From: Aplectana chamaeleonis
Taxonomy: Eukaryota; Nematoda; Chromadorea; Rhabditida; Cosmocercidae
DNA length: 64,000 nt
Direction: 5' to 3'
Assembly: GCA_029168955.1 (NCBI GenBank)
Contig: JAPDOI010001717.1
Coordinates: 62,001-126,000, forward strand
Both the position numbers and the translations under genes were made by a program. The notes beneath the pieces are model-generated. The model ran no database searches. It saw only the letters and a list, made by a program, of their open reading frames with translations, and was not told the origin of the DNA. Below, one piece after another: positions 1 to 10,520 of the stretch (within the stretch, counting starts at the first letter, position 1; each line of letters starts with the position of its first letter).

Positions 1-835
1 CGTCCGGACTCCAAGCGCAGAACAGAACGATGTGAGCATTGAAGTCACCTGCAAAGACAGCTGATGGGAGAGAGAGCAGTCATGCAACTGCTTAAGAAGA
101 GGTATGGGGTTGTAGGTTGGGGGACAAGAAGTGGTAGGAGGGATGTAAATATTAAATAGAGATAGTGGAGTTTTAAGAGGGAGGTGAACGGGAACGCACT
201 CCGAGAGTACCGTCCTTAGGAACATTTGGAATTAGATGAGAAGGTAAGTTAGAAAGCACAAACGTAGAAACTCCGCCTCCAAGAGCTGTCCTTGGGATGT
301 GATAGGCAGTGTAGCCTGGAATGTTTGGTTGGGGATAAGTGGTAGAGGGAGAGAGTTTGGTTTCTTGAACCATAATAACATCCGGATGATGAGTACGTGC
401 GAAGAGTGAGAGTTCAGACAATTTGGTGCGAAGGCCGTTAAGATTTATATGTACAATAGAGAGGGGGCGGTTGGTGAATGAGAAATCAGAGTTGCTGGGG
501 GCGGAGCTACAGAACACAACGGAAGGATGAGTTGTGATGCCTCACAGAACTAAGACCTGAACAGGAGAAGTGCACTCCACCTTTGGCATCAAAGCATTGG
601 ACGCTTGTTCCATTCCAGTTGACTTTCTTGCTGCAGGTGGCACATTGATACTTCTGCACAGGTCCAGGATTCCTCTCGACGCCAGCCCTTTGTAGTAGAA
701 TCTTCAGGAGAGCTGGGGCCAGCCAGCGACTCTCCCATGACGAAAACCCTCTCGGTGGAGGGAGTGACGTCGGTTTGCACGAAGGTGATGTTGTTTCCTC
801 CACACTGCCACGGCACGAACGTACGACATCTCGGC
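1..835 (-). mobile_element. 2A-PHD-endonuclease LINE, copy 1 (5' part, runs off left edge)
   Basis: Minus-strand 5' portion of a non-LTR retrotransposon of the Ingi/I/jockey-like assemblage (clade inferred). Reading from 835 downward there is a 2A-like motif AGVERNPGP, a PHD-like Cys/His cluster, and the start of an APE-type endonuclease with HINLNGLR, MVQETKLS, GGGVSTF and, close to the left edge, GDFNAH. The sequence is collinear with the plus-strand copy beginning at 41262. Similarity starts abruptly at the same point in both copies (GCCGAGATGTCG), so this is probably the true element 5' end. Reverse transcriptase would lie to the left of the window. The copy is degenerate (see the pseudogene entry). 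Confidence 0.8.
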
Positions 836-869
836 AGCAACAGTGAAAATTGTGAGTGACAGCGGTCAT
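1..869 (-). pseudogene. LINE ORF, 2A-PHD-EN, frameshifted
   Basis: The ORF is split. One open segment (869 to 507) holds the 2A-like motif and the PHD-like region and stops just after FRCVL. The endonuclease continues in another frame (517 to 173) and is broken again near 173, after which GDFNAH is read in a third frame near 10-60. In the PHD-like region the stretch reads CFDAKGGVH where the other copy has CFGCERWVH, so a zinc ligand is lost. The intact protein would nick target DNA and reverse transcribe the element RNA at the nick. This copy cannot do so. It differs from the copy at 41.3 kb by many substitutions, so it is not recent. Confidence 0.75.
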
Positions 870-2160
870 AACCCAAACCGCGAGCAGCTAATCGAGGTGT
901 GGAGCGTCTTTCACCATAAATTCGACCGATCATCGCGTATTCGTCCATCTATTCGCTCCTGAATGTGGTACTGGTATCGGCCACGGTCTTTGGGTCAGCA
1001 CGCACTCCCTCCGCATCAAGCTTGCTTACGGTTTGCTGCACGTCCCCGGATGGAGTCGCGCTCTCCGCAAGGCTCTTTTAAAGTGAATCCTTTGCGGGTC
1101 CATCACACTGCGCTGCCCAAAAGACGTTCATCCTTTGGGACCTCAAGCACTGATTTGTACGGAAACTTCAATCAGTGGCGAGTAATTCACAGAATCATGT
1201 CCGGCGATGATGAGCTAACGGCCTTGTTGAACCTGATAGTGACACCTACACAGACCACATCAAGACCAGCGCTAGTAGCGTTCTCCTGATCACCCGAGGC
1301 TTTCAAGTAGCGTTTATGAGATTTTGTTCTGAAAGTCTGGTGAAACGCCAGGTACATATTAACTGGCAGATATCGCTTGGAATACCACACGACTAAACAA
1401 ATGTTGGTGTATTATAGCACAAAACCGACTTTGCCGCTGTCGGTTATTTTTGGGATTTGGCGAAATTTCAAATTCCTTTGCCGCACACCCTTGGTACTTA
1501 TGCATGAGTAAGTGATGGAGTGGCGTGGGATAATAGGGTTATCTTGTAATCGAACAACGCCAAACAGGCTCTTTTCATTTTAAACCTTCAGGCTCGCATG
1601 TTGAAATTTTTTAGCCACTTTAGTCTTTGTCAAAACGTTGAAGTTCCGGGAAGTTCCTCATGCTCTCATGCATCGGTACCGTAAGATGCTTATAAAGTAG
1701 CTTACAAGAATCTTGCTGTGTTAAAGGCATCGTTCGCGCTGAAAACAAATTCCCATTCTTCAGGCTCAATTTCATGAATGAGTCCGATACTCCTCACTGG
1801 TGCTCTGAGAGAATCTTTCGCGCTAGCACCGTGATGCTCCCGCGATCCGCGACGGTACCTTGTTCGCCTCCCCCTAGTCCCGCGATCCGCGTCCGTTCCG
1901 CGATAGTTACCCAATCGACCTATCCGTTGACTTTCTCGTGCTCGTACCGTGATGGTTCGGCGATCTTTACCAAGTTTACCGCACTAGTACCGTGTTGCAC
2001 TCGCGATCCGCGATGGTACCGTGATCGGTTCCCCCCGGTTCCGCGCTCTCATGCTGTGCCGATTTGTGAAGCAGCGCGAATTACGGCACGGGCAATGCCT
2101 TGTAGCTTCGTGTTGATCTGATAGGCAACACCCGTTCGGTTGAAACACCGAGAAGGCATG
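836..2160. other. Unassigned sequence with a dispersed repeat
   Basis: No gene is recognised. A stretch at about 1485-1550 (TTGGTACTTATGCATGAGTA and following) recurs inverted at about 28710-28775, so it is part of a dispersed repeat. From about 1800 the sequence is enriched in variants of CGCGATCCGCGAYGGTACC, which leads into the degenerate tandem repeat at 2170-2480. Confidence 0.4.
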
Positions 2161-2169
2161 AATGCGGTA

Positions 2170-2480
2170 CGATCAGTGGTGGAGGCTGGCCGAATCTCGC
2201 GATCGTCCAGCGATAGTTCCGGGCTCAGTTCATCGCTGTTCTGCGATTTAACACCCCAAACACATAGATGCATGGACGCGATTCGCCCTCAGGTTGGAAC
2301 TGGTAGAATCTCGTGATTGTTCCGCGACAGTCCTGGGCTCGATTTCTCGCGGTTCCGCGGTGGAACATGGCGGGAGCATCAATGAACGAACGCGGTATGC
2401 TCTCGGTTCGAGACTGGCAGAATCTCGCGATCGTTCCGCGATGGCCCCATGCTAGTATCCTCTCGGCCCCTACCAGGAAC
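2170..2480. repeat. Degenerate tandem repeat, about 114 bp, three units
   Basis: The core GAATCTCGCGATCG or a variant recurs at about 2191, 2305 and 2420, each followed by TYCCGCGAYRG-like sequence, giving units of about 114 bp with strong divergence. Related CGCGATCCGCG words extend left to about 1830. No coding potential is apparent. Confidence 0.55.
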
Positions 2481-3017
2481 CGAGAGGATTCTATCCGTGA
2501 ACGATCGCGGGGGATTCTCTCAGAGTGAACTTTGGCGCGTCAAAAGCGAAGGGCTATGAGGTTGGAAGGAGTGATAGATGAGGATCCGCCATCAGTTCTT
2601 ACCAGTCATCCAGCACTTTTTCGTAGAATGTAGATTCGACTGTCAAACAACATGAAAAACAGTTACGGTACAAACTCAACATGCATAAAACTTCGAAAAT
2701 ATCAGTGACGAGGCCTCCAACGGCAGAAAATCTTTAAAATAACTTTGGCGCGAAATTCAAATTCATATTTACAATGTATCTGATTGAGTTTTCTTCACAA
2801 TTGAAGGTTTTTTCATTGGCCCCTTCGACATCTTCGTTCATTAGAGAGACCAAGGTATACAAAAACATGGGAAAATAATATACGGTTTTCTGCGCGTACG
2901 ATGCATTTAAAGGCAGCATACACGCTCACAATTATGGTCGAGATATCAGCATAAATGAGCTCGCACGGCACCCACCATGTCGTCGACGAAGTTTGAAGCG
3001 CTGAAAACCATCCAGGA

Positions 3018-4036
3018 TGATATCCTCAAGGTGGAGTGCTATCTCCGATTCTGTTTAACATTTATACTCACGAAATAGCCAATCTTATTCTAGAAAATAA
3101 CACCAGTTTCAGCGCTTTCGCTGATGATATCAAAATTTACGGAGACATTACTTCCCATGAGCAGTGTGAGGCACTACAACAATCAATAGATGTCATAAGC
3201 AAATGGTCTCGCGATTGGGATCTCCCTTTATCAAAACAAAAAAAAAACTAAGGTCCTCCACTTAGGTACAAGCAATTCTTGTCACGCATACAACGTAGAC
3301 GGAACTTCGATTGAAAGCGTAGATCAGCTCTTTGACCTCGGCTTTACCATCACTAGGAGCCTCAGCTTTGACAAACATTGTGAAAAGATATCAAATAAAG
3401 CTACTTTTGCAGTAATTAGAATATTCAGAGCTTTGTCTACGCGTAATCCTTCCATCTTGATCAAGGCTTTCTCCACTTACGTCAGATCTATACTCGAATA
3501 CGGGACACCAGTATTCAATACTTTGAAAGTCAAATTCATGAACACACTGGAGAAAGTTCAAAACAGTTTCACAAGAAAACTGATGATAAGAATTCATGGA
3601 TTTATTTACGATCGATTACCATGTTTAGCAGATAGGAATACCCTATTTGGGCTTACAATCCCTGCTCATCAGAAGGTAAATTGATGAGTTGCTACTGTTT
3701 TATAACATTTCATACAACAACGAGTTCGGTCTCAGGTCTGAAAACTTTCTGACAATGAGAGTATCAAGCACACGAGGAGGTTTCATTAAGTTTAATCGTT
3801 ATGCCTCAAGGCTTAATTGCAGGCGCTATTATTTTATTAACAGAACAATACCAGAAATTGAACAATTCGGCAGAACTAATATCATCCCTATAAACTATAA
3901 ACTCTTCAAAACACTTCTCAGCAATAAACTCGAGCCTATTGGTCCTGCACGTTGACCAATTTTTGAATAGTCATCAAATACCCTGCATTGCACTTCCTTG
4001 TATTCTTGTATAGTATCAAGTTTCTCACATAAGTTA
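3018..4036 (+). mobile_element. 5'-truncated CR1-like LINE fragment
   Basis: A 3' end piece of a CR1-type non-LTR retrotransposon. It opens at the reverse transcriptase motif PQGGVLSPILFN and runs through the FADD catalytic box, the thumb region and the C-terminus to a short 3' tail. Its edges coincide with the break in the surrounding TTAA MITE arm, which fixes the insertion limits. It belongs to the same broad group as the longer CR1 at 35.5-39.6 kb, which has QYADD in place of FADD. Confidence 0.8.
3020..3955 (+). pseudogene. CR1 reverse transcriptase C-terminal part, frameshifted
   Basis: Visible pieces in order are SPILFNIYTHEIANLI and SAFADDIKIYGD (catalytic Asp pair, near 3120), then after a poly-A frameshift near 3240 the stretch LHLGTSNSCHAYNVDG, then YVRSILEYGTPVFNT and EKVQNSFTRKL (near 3480-3580). 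A second break at about 3684 is followed by EFGLRSENFLTMRVSSTRGG and the terminal FKTLLSNKL. At least two frame breaks plus the 5' truncation make it inactive. Confidence 0.8.
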
Positions 4037-4560
4037 TGACAGTATTTGGGCAATCTTCTCTCAGACGCCTGTATTTTCCCATTCATTCGAGAACGAGAAT
4101 GAGAAATGCAACTTGAGAAAACATGTGATAGCTCAGAATGATAGCACTATGGAAAGGGAGTGCAGTAGAGAAAAAGCTCGATTTACCTGATTATAACATG
4201 TTTGGGCACTAATAAAATCCTCCATTTCAAAACGTCAGCTGAATAGAGCGGCATTCTCGAAAGTGGACGAGAGTTAATAGGTATGTAGACATGCTACACT
4301 CAGGTAAACCAAGCTATTTCTCTCATGCACTCCCATTTGATAGTGCTATCCTTCTAACTTATCACATGTTTTCTCAAGTACCAATTCTCATTCTGTTACT
4401 CGAAGGGGTGGGAAAATACAGGCTTGCGAGGCAGGAATGCTCAAATAATGTCATCCTGGGCAGTTTTCAGCGCTCCAGACGTCGTTTACGACAAGGTAGG
4501 GGCCGTGCGGACCTATCCACGCTGTTATCTCGACTATGTTTGCGAGCTTGTATGCTGCCT

Positions 4561-5099
4561 TAAAGAATCTTGCTTATGCTCTTCCCATGAAGAAATCAGC
4601 CTCACGCTTCAAACTCATTCATGAACAAATGTTCACCCTAACACCGAGACGTTATCAAAGGCTGCATTCACAATGATTTCCCTTCCTTGATTTCCAGAGT
4701 CAATAGGCGTAACGGGTAATATGGGACGGTTTCCGAGGGACGTTTTCGTTACACACTCTCCGTATCAACAGTAGCCAGTGTGAATGGTCGCAGGCGATCA
4801 GTTAGGCAGGCAGGTAAGTTGGTATGTGGGTATGTAGACAGGTTGGTAAGAAGGTAGGTACGTAGGCCGGTAGGTGTGTGAGCAGCCAGGTTAGTAGCAA
4901 GTCAAGCCTAATCCTAATCTTAACTGTCACTCTAACTCTAATCGCTGAACTAAAACACTTTGTAGTCTGTGCTTTTTCGGATGGGATGGGACAGGAAAAC
5001 TGGCCAGCGAGTCAGTTAACCACAGTTTATCGAATTAGTCGATACCAATTTGAAAATTTTGATGATATGTGAGTTATATTACGACGCACTTGTAAGAAA
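4561..5099. other. Unassigned; contains a degenerate GTAGG-type simple repeat
   Basis: No gene is recognised. At about 4800-4890 there is a degenerate simple repeat of GTAGGT/GTATGT/GGCAGG words, followed by a short run of CTAAYYCTAA-like words (4905-4945). The latter only loosely resembles nematode telomeric TTAGGC on the other strand and is too short to call. Confidence 0.35.
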
Positions 5100-5710
5100 A
5101 AGTGAACAATGCTATCAAAAAGGAGCTTCTCCTAGCAAAAATGGTGTGGTTTGAACAGAAACGTTGCAACAAAAAGGGATCAATAGGAGAGTGGAGTGAC
5201 GAGATTCTTAATAGTTCCTCAAACTCTATTTCTAGGTCGACATCTCTAAACAGCGAAAACAAACCGTTGTGGGATTTTACGAGGAGGAGATTGATGGTTT
5301 TTGAAAATAAGTACTATTCTTTTGACGAGATCACATGGGATTACTTGTATTTGATGTTGTCCTTCAATTGTTCCACTTTTCCTAGCAACGAGTGGACAAT
5401 TTGTGAAGATCAATCTAACATCATCTCCTGTCTCTTGAACGTTAGCTATTGAGTTAACATACATATTTTTATCGGTACTTGGACAACCAAAGGAGAGTTC
5501 CTCTTGCGAACCACAAAGTAGTCATGTGTAGAATAACGACTAGTTTTCGCCGTTTAGAAAGCTCAGCATACAAAATTGGTTTCAGGAAATATTGTTCTTT
5601 TTGTAGACTCTCGTCACTCCACTTTCCTATTGCTGCCCTCTTGTTGCAACGTTTCTGTCTAAACCAAACCTATTTTGCTTGAAGAGCCTCTTTTGATAAA
5701 ATTAGTTTTT
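5100..5710. mobile_element. Foldback element (inverted-repeat MITE)
   Basis: Sequence at about 5105-5260 is repeated inverted at about 5550-5700. Shared blocks include GAAACGTTGCAACAA and GGAGAGTGGAGTGACGAG, with further similarity towards the centre (TCTAAACAGCGAAAAC against its inverse). Arms are about 160-200 bp and diverged. No coding capacity is seen, and the target duplication is not resolved. Confidence 0.6.
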
Positions 5711-5745
5711 CTTTTGATTTTATAATCTATAGATCTTAAAGACAA

Positions 5746-6168
5746 GGTTCGCGATAGAACGGTTGTTGAGTTCTCCTCATGAGAAGGTAGATCTGGCCAT
5801 CACAAAGTGAAAAAGCTGAAGGAAGAATGAGCAGAAACAAATTAGGAACGGCTGATTACTGCGTATCCGCCCGCCCAAATTAGCAAGATTTGTATAAATG
5901 CTCGTTCTGCCATCTTTTGTTTTGCTCTTAATTTATGTATTTAGTTCTCTCCTAAATTAGTAATTAACTAGCTCAAGAGCAAAGTAAAGAAGGCAAAACA
6001 AGCCCTTATAGAAATCTCTTCGATTTTGGGCGGGCGGACACCCAGTAATTCGCCGTTTTGACTTGTTCCTGAACGTTTTTATCTCTCTTTTCATCCATTT
6101 TCTATTTTGTGATGGCCAGATCTGCCTTCTCAGGGGGATAGTAAAAAAAACTTTTTTTATCGCGAACC
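5746..6168. mobile_element. MITE with GGTTCGCGATA termini, copy 1
   Basis: The element begins GGTTCGCGATAGAAC and ends TATCGCGAACC. Inner arms pair: TCCTCATGAGAAGGTAGATC near 5776 with the inverse near 6115-6133, and the GCCATCACAAAGTGAAAA block with its inverse near 6105. Length is 423 bp. A second diverged copy lies at about 8180-8615. Confidence 0.65.
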
Positions 6169-6171
6169 CTG

Positions 6172-6235
6172 TCCAGGGTACGGCACGAGGTGTGAGGGGT
6201 TCCGATAGCGGTCAGACTCCCCCCCCCCCCCTCCG
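6172..6235. repeat. Dispersed repeat shared with 20390-20455
   Basis: CAGGGTACGGCACGAGGTGT, then GAGG, a short variable stretch and a poly-C run, occurs here and in inverted orientation at 20390-20455. This marks the edge of a dispersed family whose full limits were not found. Confidence 0.5.
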
Positions 6236-6239
6236 GCAA

Positions 6240-7360
6240 GGTCTCCCTGCGCCCCGCTCCCGCCGCAACTACAATACCCGCACTAATTTTCTCAAAAAAG
6301 CCGCAAAATTTGCGAAATCGCGATTTTTGCGACTTTTCCTCATAACTCCGCCCAAAATGCTCCATTTGAGCAATGAAGGCATATTTTGAATCAGCATCGA
6401 GAGCTCTTTCTTTTGAGCTCTCGCATGTCTTACGGCCAAACAAGGCATATAGGGCTAACACAATCAATCGAGTTGGCGAGAGGGAAATTCAAGTATTTTC
6501 TGGTTATTTGACGTAATTCCACGTCCACCTTAACAGTGTTAACGTAATAGACAATAGTTTAATGAACAGTCTACTGCCGACCGACTTTTTCTGCCAAATC
6601 TCGGTTTTTTGACTTTCTGAACCCGAGTATGTCACCATTTCTACGGCCACAAGCCTCCTCTTGCTTAGATTTACGGAGAGTAGCAATTTTTTTCATCAAC
6701 TGTGACTGAATCCACCCATGGCAATAGATGGCAAAAAATCTGAGATGGTTTTTCAAACTATTTATCATGCACGGCGAGCAGCTGCAAATATTACCAGCCC
6801 CTGAGAGGGAGTACTGGCCTTCTTGGAAGGTCTGCAGTGAGATCGCTCATTTGACGTCGCTGCGACCCCCTTTTCACGTCCTAAATTTTCTCCACGTTCT
6901 CCACCATGGGTGGATTTAGACACAGTTGATGAAAAAAAAATCGCTACTCTCTGTAAATCTAAGCAAGAGGGGGCTTGTGGCTGTAGAAATGGTGACATAC
7001 TCGAGTTTAGAAATTCAAAAAACCGAGATTTCGCAGAAGAAGTCGCTCAGTAGCAGACAGTTTATTAAACTTTCGTCTATCACGTTAACACTGTTGAGGT
7101 GAACGTGGAATTACGCCAAATAACTGAAAATACTTAAATTTCCTTTTCGCCAACTCGATTGATTGTGTTAGTCCTATATGCCTTGTTTGGCCGTAAGACA
7201 TGCGAAAGCTCAAAAAAAGGAGCTCTCGATGCTGATTCGAAACATGTCTTTTATTGCTCAGAAGGAGCACTTTGGGCGGAGTTATGACTAAAAGTCGCGA
7301 TTTCGCGACTTTTGCGCTTTTTTTTTTGAGAAAATTGGTGCGGGTATTGTATATCGGGAG
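6240..7360. mobile_element. Long foldback element with arms of about 480 bp
   Basis: The left arm (about 6255-6735) and right arm (about 6900-7350) are inverted copies. Shared blocks include CTACAATACCCGCACTAATT, ATCAGCATCGAGAGCTC, TTACGGCCAAACAAGGCATA and AACACAATCAATCGAGTTGG. The unique spacer is about 165 bp. The right arm is interrupted at 7360 by the hAT-like insertion and resumes after 9931. The end word GTGCGGGTATTGTAG also occurs near 13222, so the family is dispersed. Confidence 0.7.
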
Positions 7361-8179
7361 CAGGGATGAGCGGAGTTCCGATTTCCGCAGGTTTTTAGGC
7401 CGCGGAATTCCGCTTTCCGATTTCCGAAAAATGGGTGCGGAAATCGGAAGAGAATGCGGAATTAATCTGAACCTGCATCCACTGACAGAATCTTACGTGT
7501 TGAGACTAGCCAAATTAGATAGGACCTGTTAAAGGGACCTATTTTCTATGGAATCCAGGGAAATGCATAATTGGAACTCTCTAATTCGTTAGTCGTTCAA
7601 CGAGCCAAAGCCCTCGTTAATCGTTAGACCTTAATCGTTAGTCCTTAGAAATCCAAACTTTGGCTATAGACACTGCAAAAGCCAAAAAACAAGAGTGAAG
7701 AAGAAAGGAGGCATGGATAGCTGCATGTATTACTAAAATTTCATATACGTATTTGATAGAGAACAAAGTTTAAATCTTAGATTTACACGCAATTCAGGGC
7801 TTCATTAAGAGCCCACTGTCCAGAGTGAGCGTTTTTCGGTTTTTGTCCCTCTGGCAAAAGTAGTCATTATCGAGAAAAATTGAGAAAGTGTAGGATTTGT
7901 CGATTTTTCTGGCTTCAAAAAGCGTGCGATCAACCGAATGATTATTGTGACCTGCAGGCAGTGCCCTACATTTAAGAGTTGATTGCGAACTTCACAAAAC
8001 ATATTATGCAGTGTATGCTTTGCTTCACCGGATGCGGATGCAGTGCAGGCGACTTGTAGACACTTCGATCCGTTACAGACCGACTCAGACCGAACGCCGC
8101 TTAACGCCCTGCTGGAAAGTCGGCGTCGTTAGCGGGATAGTGGCCGTGGAGCCCAAAATTCGAAATTTCGCCTTTCGCA

Positions 8180-8615
8180 GTAGTGACTGTAAAAGCGGTT
8201 GTTGTGCTATCCTCATGAGAATGTAGATCTGGCCCTCACAAATGCGAAAATAAGTGAAAAGTTGCAGAAAAAACGCTCAGGAACAAGTTACAGCTTGGTG
8301 TCTGCCCCTCCCCAATTATCGGGATTTCTATAAATGCCAGTCTTGTCAACTTTTATTTTGCTTCTAAAGTGATTTCTGAGCATTTGTGGAGACTACTGAC
8401 TACTTTCAGAGCAAAATAAAAGACGGATAAACATGCACTAAGAAAAATCTCGTTAATTAGGGGCCGGCCGACACCAGTAACTAGCCGGTATTCTTTATTT
8501 TTAAGCGTTTTTCTCGCAAATTTCCGGGTTTTTTCACTGACATGTTTTTACTTTTGTGATGACCAAATCTACATCCTCATGAAGAGAGCTTGAAAATCGA
8601 AATTATCGCGAACCC
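8180..8615. mobile_element. MITE with GGTTCGCGATA termini, copy 2
   Basis: A diverged copy of the 5746-6168 element in the same orientation. Shared blocks include TCCTCATGAGAATGTAGATC, the TTTCTATAAATGC-like centre and the right end ATTATCGCGAACC at 8615. The left limit is less certain. A TTAA-type element begins six bases further on. Confidence 0.55.
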
Positions 8616-8624
8616 GGCCTTTAA

Positions 8625-8735
8625 AGGCAGTATACACTCTCGTAAGCGTGGTTGAGATAGCTACGGAAATAGAATGGTATGCACAGAAATCCCTCAGTTC
8701 GAATGATTACTTCGCACGCGTTAGGTGAATGTTAT
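8625..8735. mobile_element. Left end of a TTAA-type MITE (truncated)
   Basis: TTAA at 8621-8624 is followed by AGGCAGTATACACTCTCGTA and GTGGTTGAGATAGCTACG, matching the element at 14031. No matching right end was found. The sequence passes into the GC-rich foldback at about 8735, so this is a fragment. Confidence 0.5.
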
Positions 8736-9480
8736 ACTTTGTCGTTGTCATCAGCGACGGTCATGACATTTACAGAAATCGTGGAGGGACCAGCATAGGA
8801 ACAACGGCACTGGCCGTCGTAGAAACAATTGTCGCTCGTACGGCATCTTTCATAGTCCTCACCGCAAGCGCGGCACGCGCGTGACGCGCGGAAGGGGCGG
8901 TGGACTATGAAAGTTACCGCGCGGCACGCGCGTGACGCGCGGTAAGAACTTTCATAGTCCATCAGCACCGCCATAGCGGTGCCGCCCAAACCGCCGTGGT
9001 GGTTTTACCGTTTCAGTCAATAACTGCTTCTCGATTTGAGTCCACTCCAGCATAAATAATTTTGGGACTATCCTGCGCCACCGCATACGCAAATGCAAGC
9101 GAGGAATTTCTGTACAAGTCCCAGTTGAGGCCCGACTTTTACCCGCACCGCCATGGCGGTGCCGCTGGAGATTTCATAGTGGCTTTCCGCTCGTCCCGCG
9201 CGGTGAAAAGTTTCATAGTCCACCGCTCGTCCCGCGCGTCACGCGCGTGCCGCGCTTGCGGTGAGGACTATGAAAGATGCCTACGTCGCAGCGACGTGTC
9301 GCGGAGAGCTGACATACTGCGAATCTGCCGATGCCTGTCGTTGCCACTTTCGCTGTCGCTGTGCAGCGTACTGCGACCGCGACAGATTTGCAGAGCGGGA
9401 GCTCCGCGACAGTCGGTCGCTGTCGCTGTGCAGAGCCACTGCAACGCTACTCTTTGTATTGACACGGTGCGTATAGTGAA
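8736..9480. mobile_element. GC-rich foldback with GCGACAGCGAC-type words
   Basis: The block around GGCACGCGCGTGACGCGCGG and TTTCATAGTCC occurs at 8840-8960 and inverted at 9170-9290. A CACCGCCATRGCGGTGCCGC palindrome occurs at about 8967 and 9148. The right part is rich in CGCTGTCGC/GCGACCGCGAC. The stretch CAACGGCAYYGGYCGTCGTAG near 8803 recurs near 51390, so it belongs with the families at 51.3, 54.3 and 54.9 kb. Confidence 0.55.
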
Positions 9481-9949
9481 TATGGGCTTTCCAACCAACT
9501 TTTCCTTCTAACTTTACTTTATTCGTTAGCCGTTTGACGGAACACCGAAAAAGCCCGTTAGTTGTTGAAGTCGTTAATCGTTAGTGGCAATTACGCACAT
9601 CCCTGATTGAATCCCCATGGGATCAGGCATCTAACTCATAACGGTTTAATGCCAAGGATGGATATGTATCTGGGGAATGATGATTCGATGATGACGACGC
9701 TTTTAGACCCGAGATTCGAGGACATACTTTCCGATGCCAGCAGCGAGTATACCTTGTTCCGTTTTCCGATTTCCGCAGATTTTGGGCCTCGGATTTCCCA
9801 TTTCCGAAATTTTGAAACTTGTTTCGATTTTTGATTTCCGAAATTTTAATTTTGTTTCGATTTCCGAAATTTTAATTTTGTTCCGATTTTCGAAACTTAA
9901 AAATTTTATTCCGCTCATCCCTGATCGGGAGTGGTGACCGGGGGGGGGG

Positions 9950-10520
9950 AGATATAGATGTCGTTTTCTCACCTATACAGAAATGATTTTTAGAACATTT
10001 GCAACATTTTAGGACCTACTTTTTTGGTACCATACATTTTTTTACAAAATTTTCTTTTTTTAAATTATTATAACATTCTTTGTAAAAAAGATTACTCGTG
10101 AAACTGTAACTGGGTAAGGTTCAGGTCCGGGGTAGTAGTCTAAGGTACTTCACAGCCCCAGGAATAGGCTTTTTTTTAAAGTTGCTAGGTGTGAGGGAAC
10201 GACAAAGCCGACGATCCCCTCACATCTAAATGTATGGAACTAGCTGTGAGAGAATCGTCGATTTTGTCGCTCCCTCACACCTAGCAAGTTCCTCGAAAAA
10301 GCCCTCCCATGAGGCTGTGAAGTACCTTAGACCACTACCCCGGACCTAATCCTTACCCAATCACAGTTTCACGTGTGAATCAACGTTTTGCAAAGAATGT
10401 TATAATAGTTTTAGAAAAAAAATTTTGTAACAAAATTTTTTTGGTACCAAAAAAGTAGGTCCCAAAATGTCGCAAATGCATTAAAAATCATCTCTGTATA
10501 GGTGGAAAATTGACTATTTT
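9950..10520. mobile_element. AT-rich foldback with a CTAGGTGTGAGGG core
   Basis: The left arm (about 9970-10205) and right arm (about 10265-10505) are inverted copies. Shared blocks include CCTATACAGA, AGGACCTACTTTTTTGGTACC, CCGGGGTAGT, AAGGTACTTCACAGCC and TTGCTAGGTGTGAGGGA. The loop is about 60 bp near 10235. Confidence 0.7.

Larger units (their letters stand above)
2911..4560. mobile_element. TTAA-type foldback MITE interrupted by a CR1 fragment
   Basis: The left end is TTAA followed by AGGCAGCATACACGCTC, and the right end is GTATGCTGCC followed by TTAA. Arms match in inverted orientation: GAAGCGCTGAAAACCATCC near 2994 pairs with the sequence near 4470, and about 125 bp at 4070-4195 pairs with 4300-4425. 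The left arm is split at about 3018 and resumes at about 4036, so the CR1 piece inserted into an existing MITE of about 0.65 kb. TTAA targets plus short inverted ends suggest a piggyBac-type family (inference). Confidence 0.7.
7556..9605. mobile_element. hAT-like element nested in the outer hAT
   Basis: The left end CAGGGAAATGCATAATTG and the inverse right end CAATTACGCACATCCCTG are flanked by ATGGAATC (7548-7555) and ATTGAATC (9606-9613), an 8-bp duplication with one mismatch. Subterminal words CGTTAATCGTTAG occur at both ends. It has in turn received a GGTTCGCGATA MITE, a TTAA-type end and a GC-rich foldback. No transposase ORF is recognised. Confidence 0.65.
7361..9923. mobile_element. hAT-like non-autonomous element (outer)
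   Basis: The terminal inverted repeat CAGGGATGAGCGGA (start 7361) matches the inverse TCCGCTCATCCCTG ending at 9923, and both ends are flanked by an exact 8-bp duplication ATCGGGAG (7353-7360 and 9924-9931). An 8-bp duplication with CAGGG ends is typical of the hAT superfamily. Subterminal DNA is made of TTCCGATTTCCG-type words. Without the nested element at 7556-9605 it is only about 0.5 kb, so it is a MITE. No transposase is visible. Confidence 0.75.

Noticed and set aside
4905..4945. Telomere-like CTAAYC words
   Set aside because: Too few, irregular, and next to other simple repeats; not a TTAGGC array.
9062..9511. 149-codon ORF in GC-rich DNA
   Set aside because: It runs across a foldback of CGCGCGTGACGCG words. 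No domain is present and low stop frequency is expected from composition.
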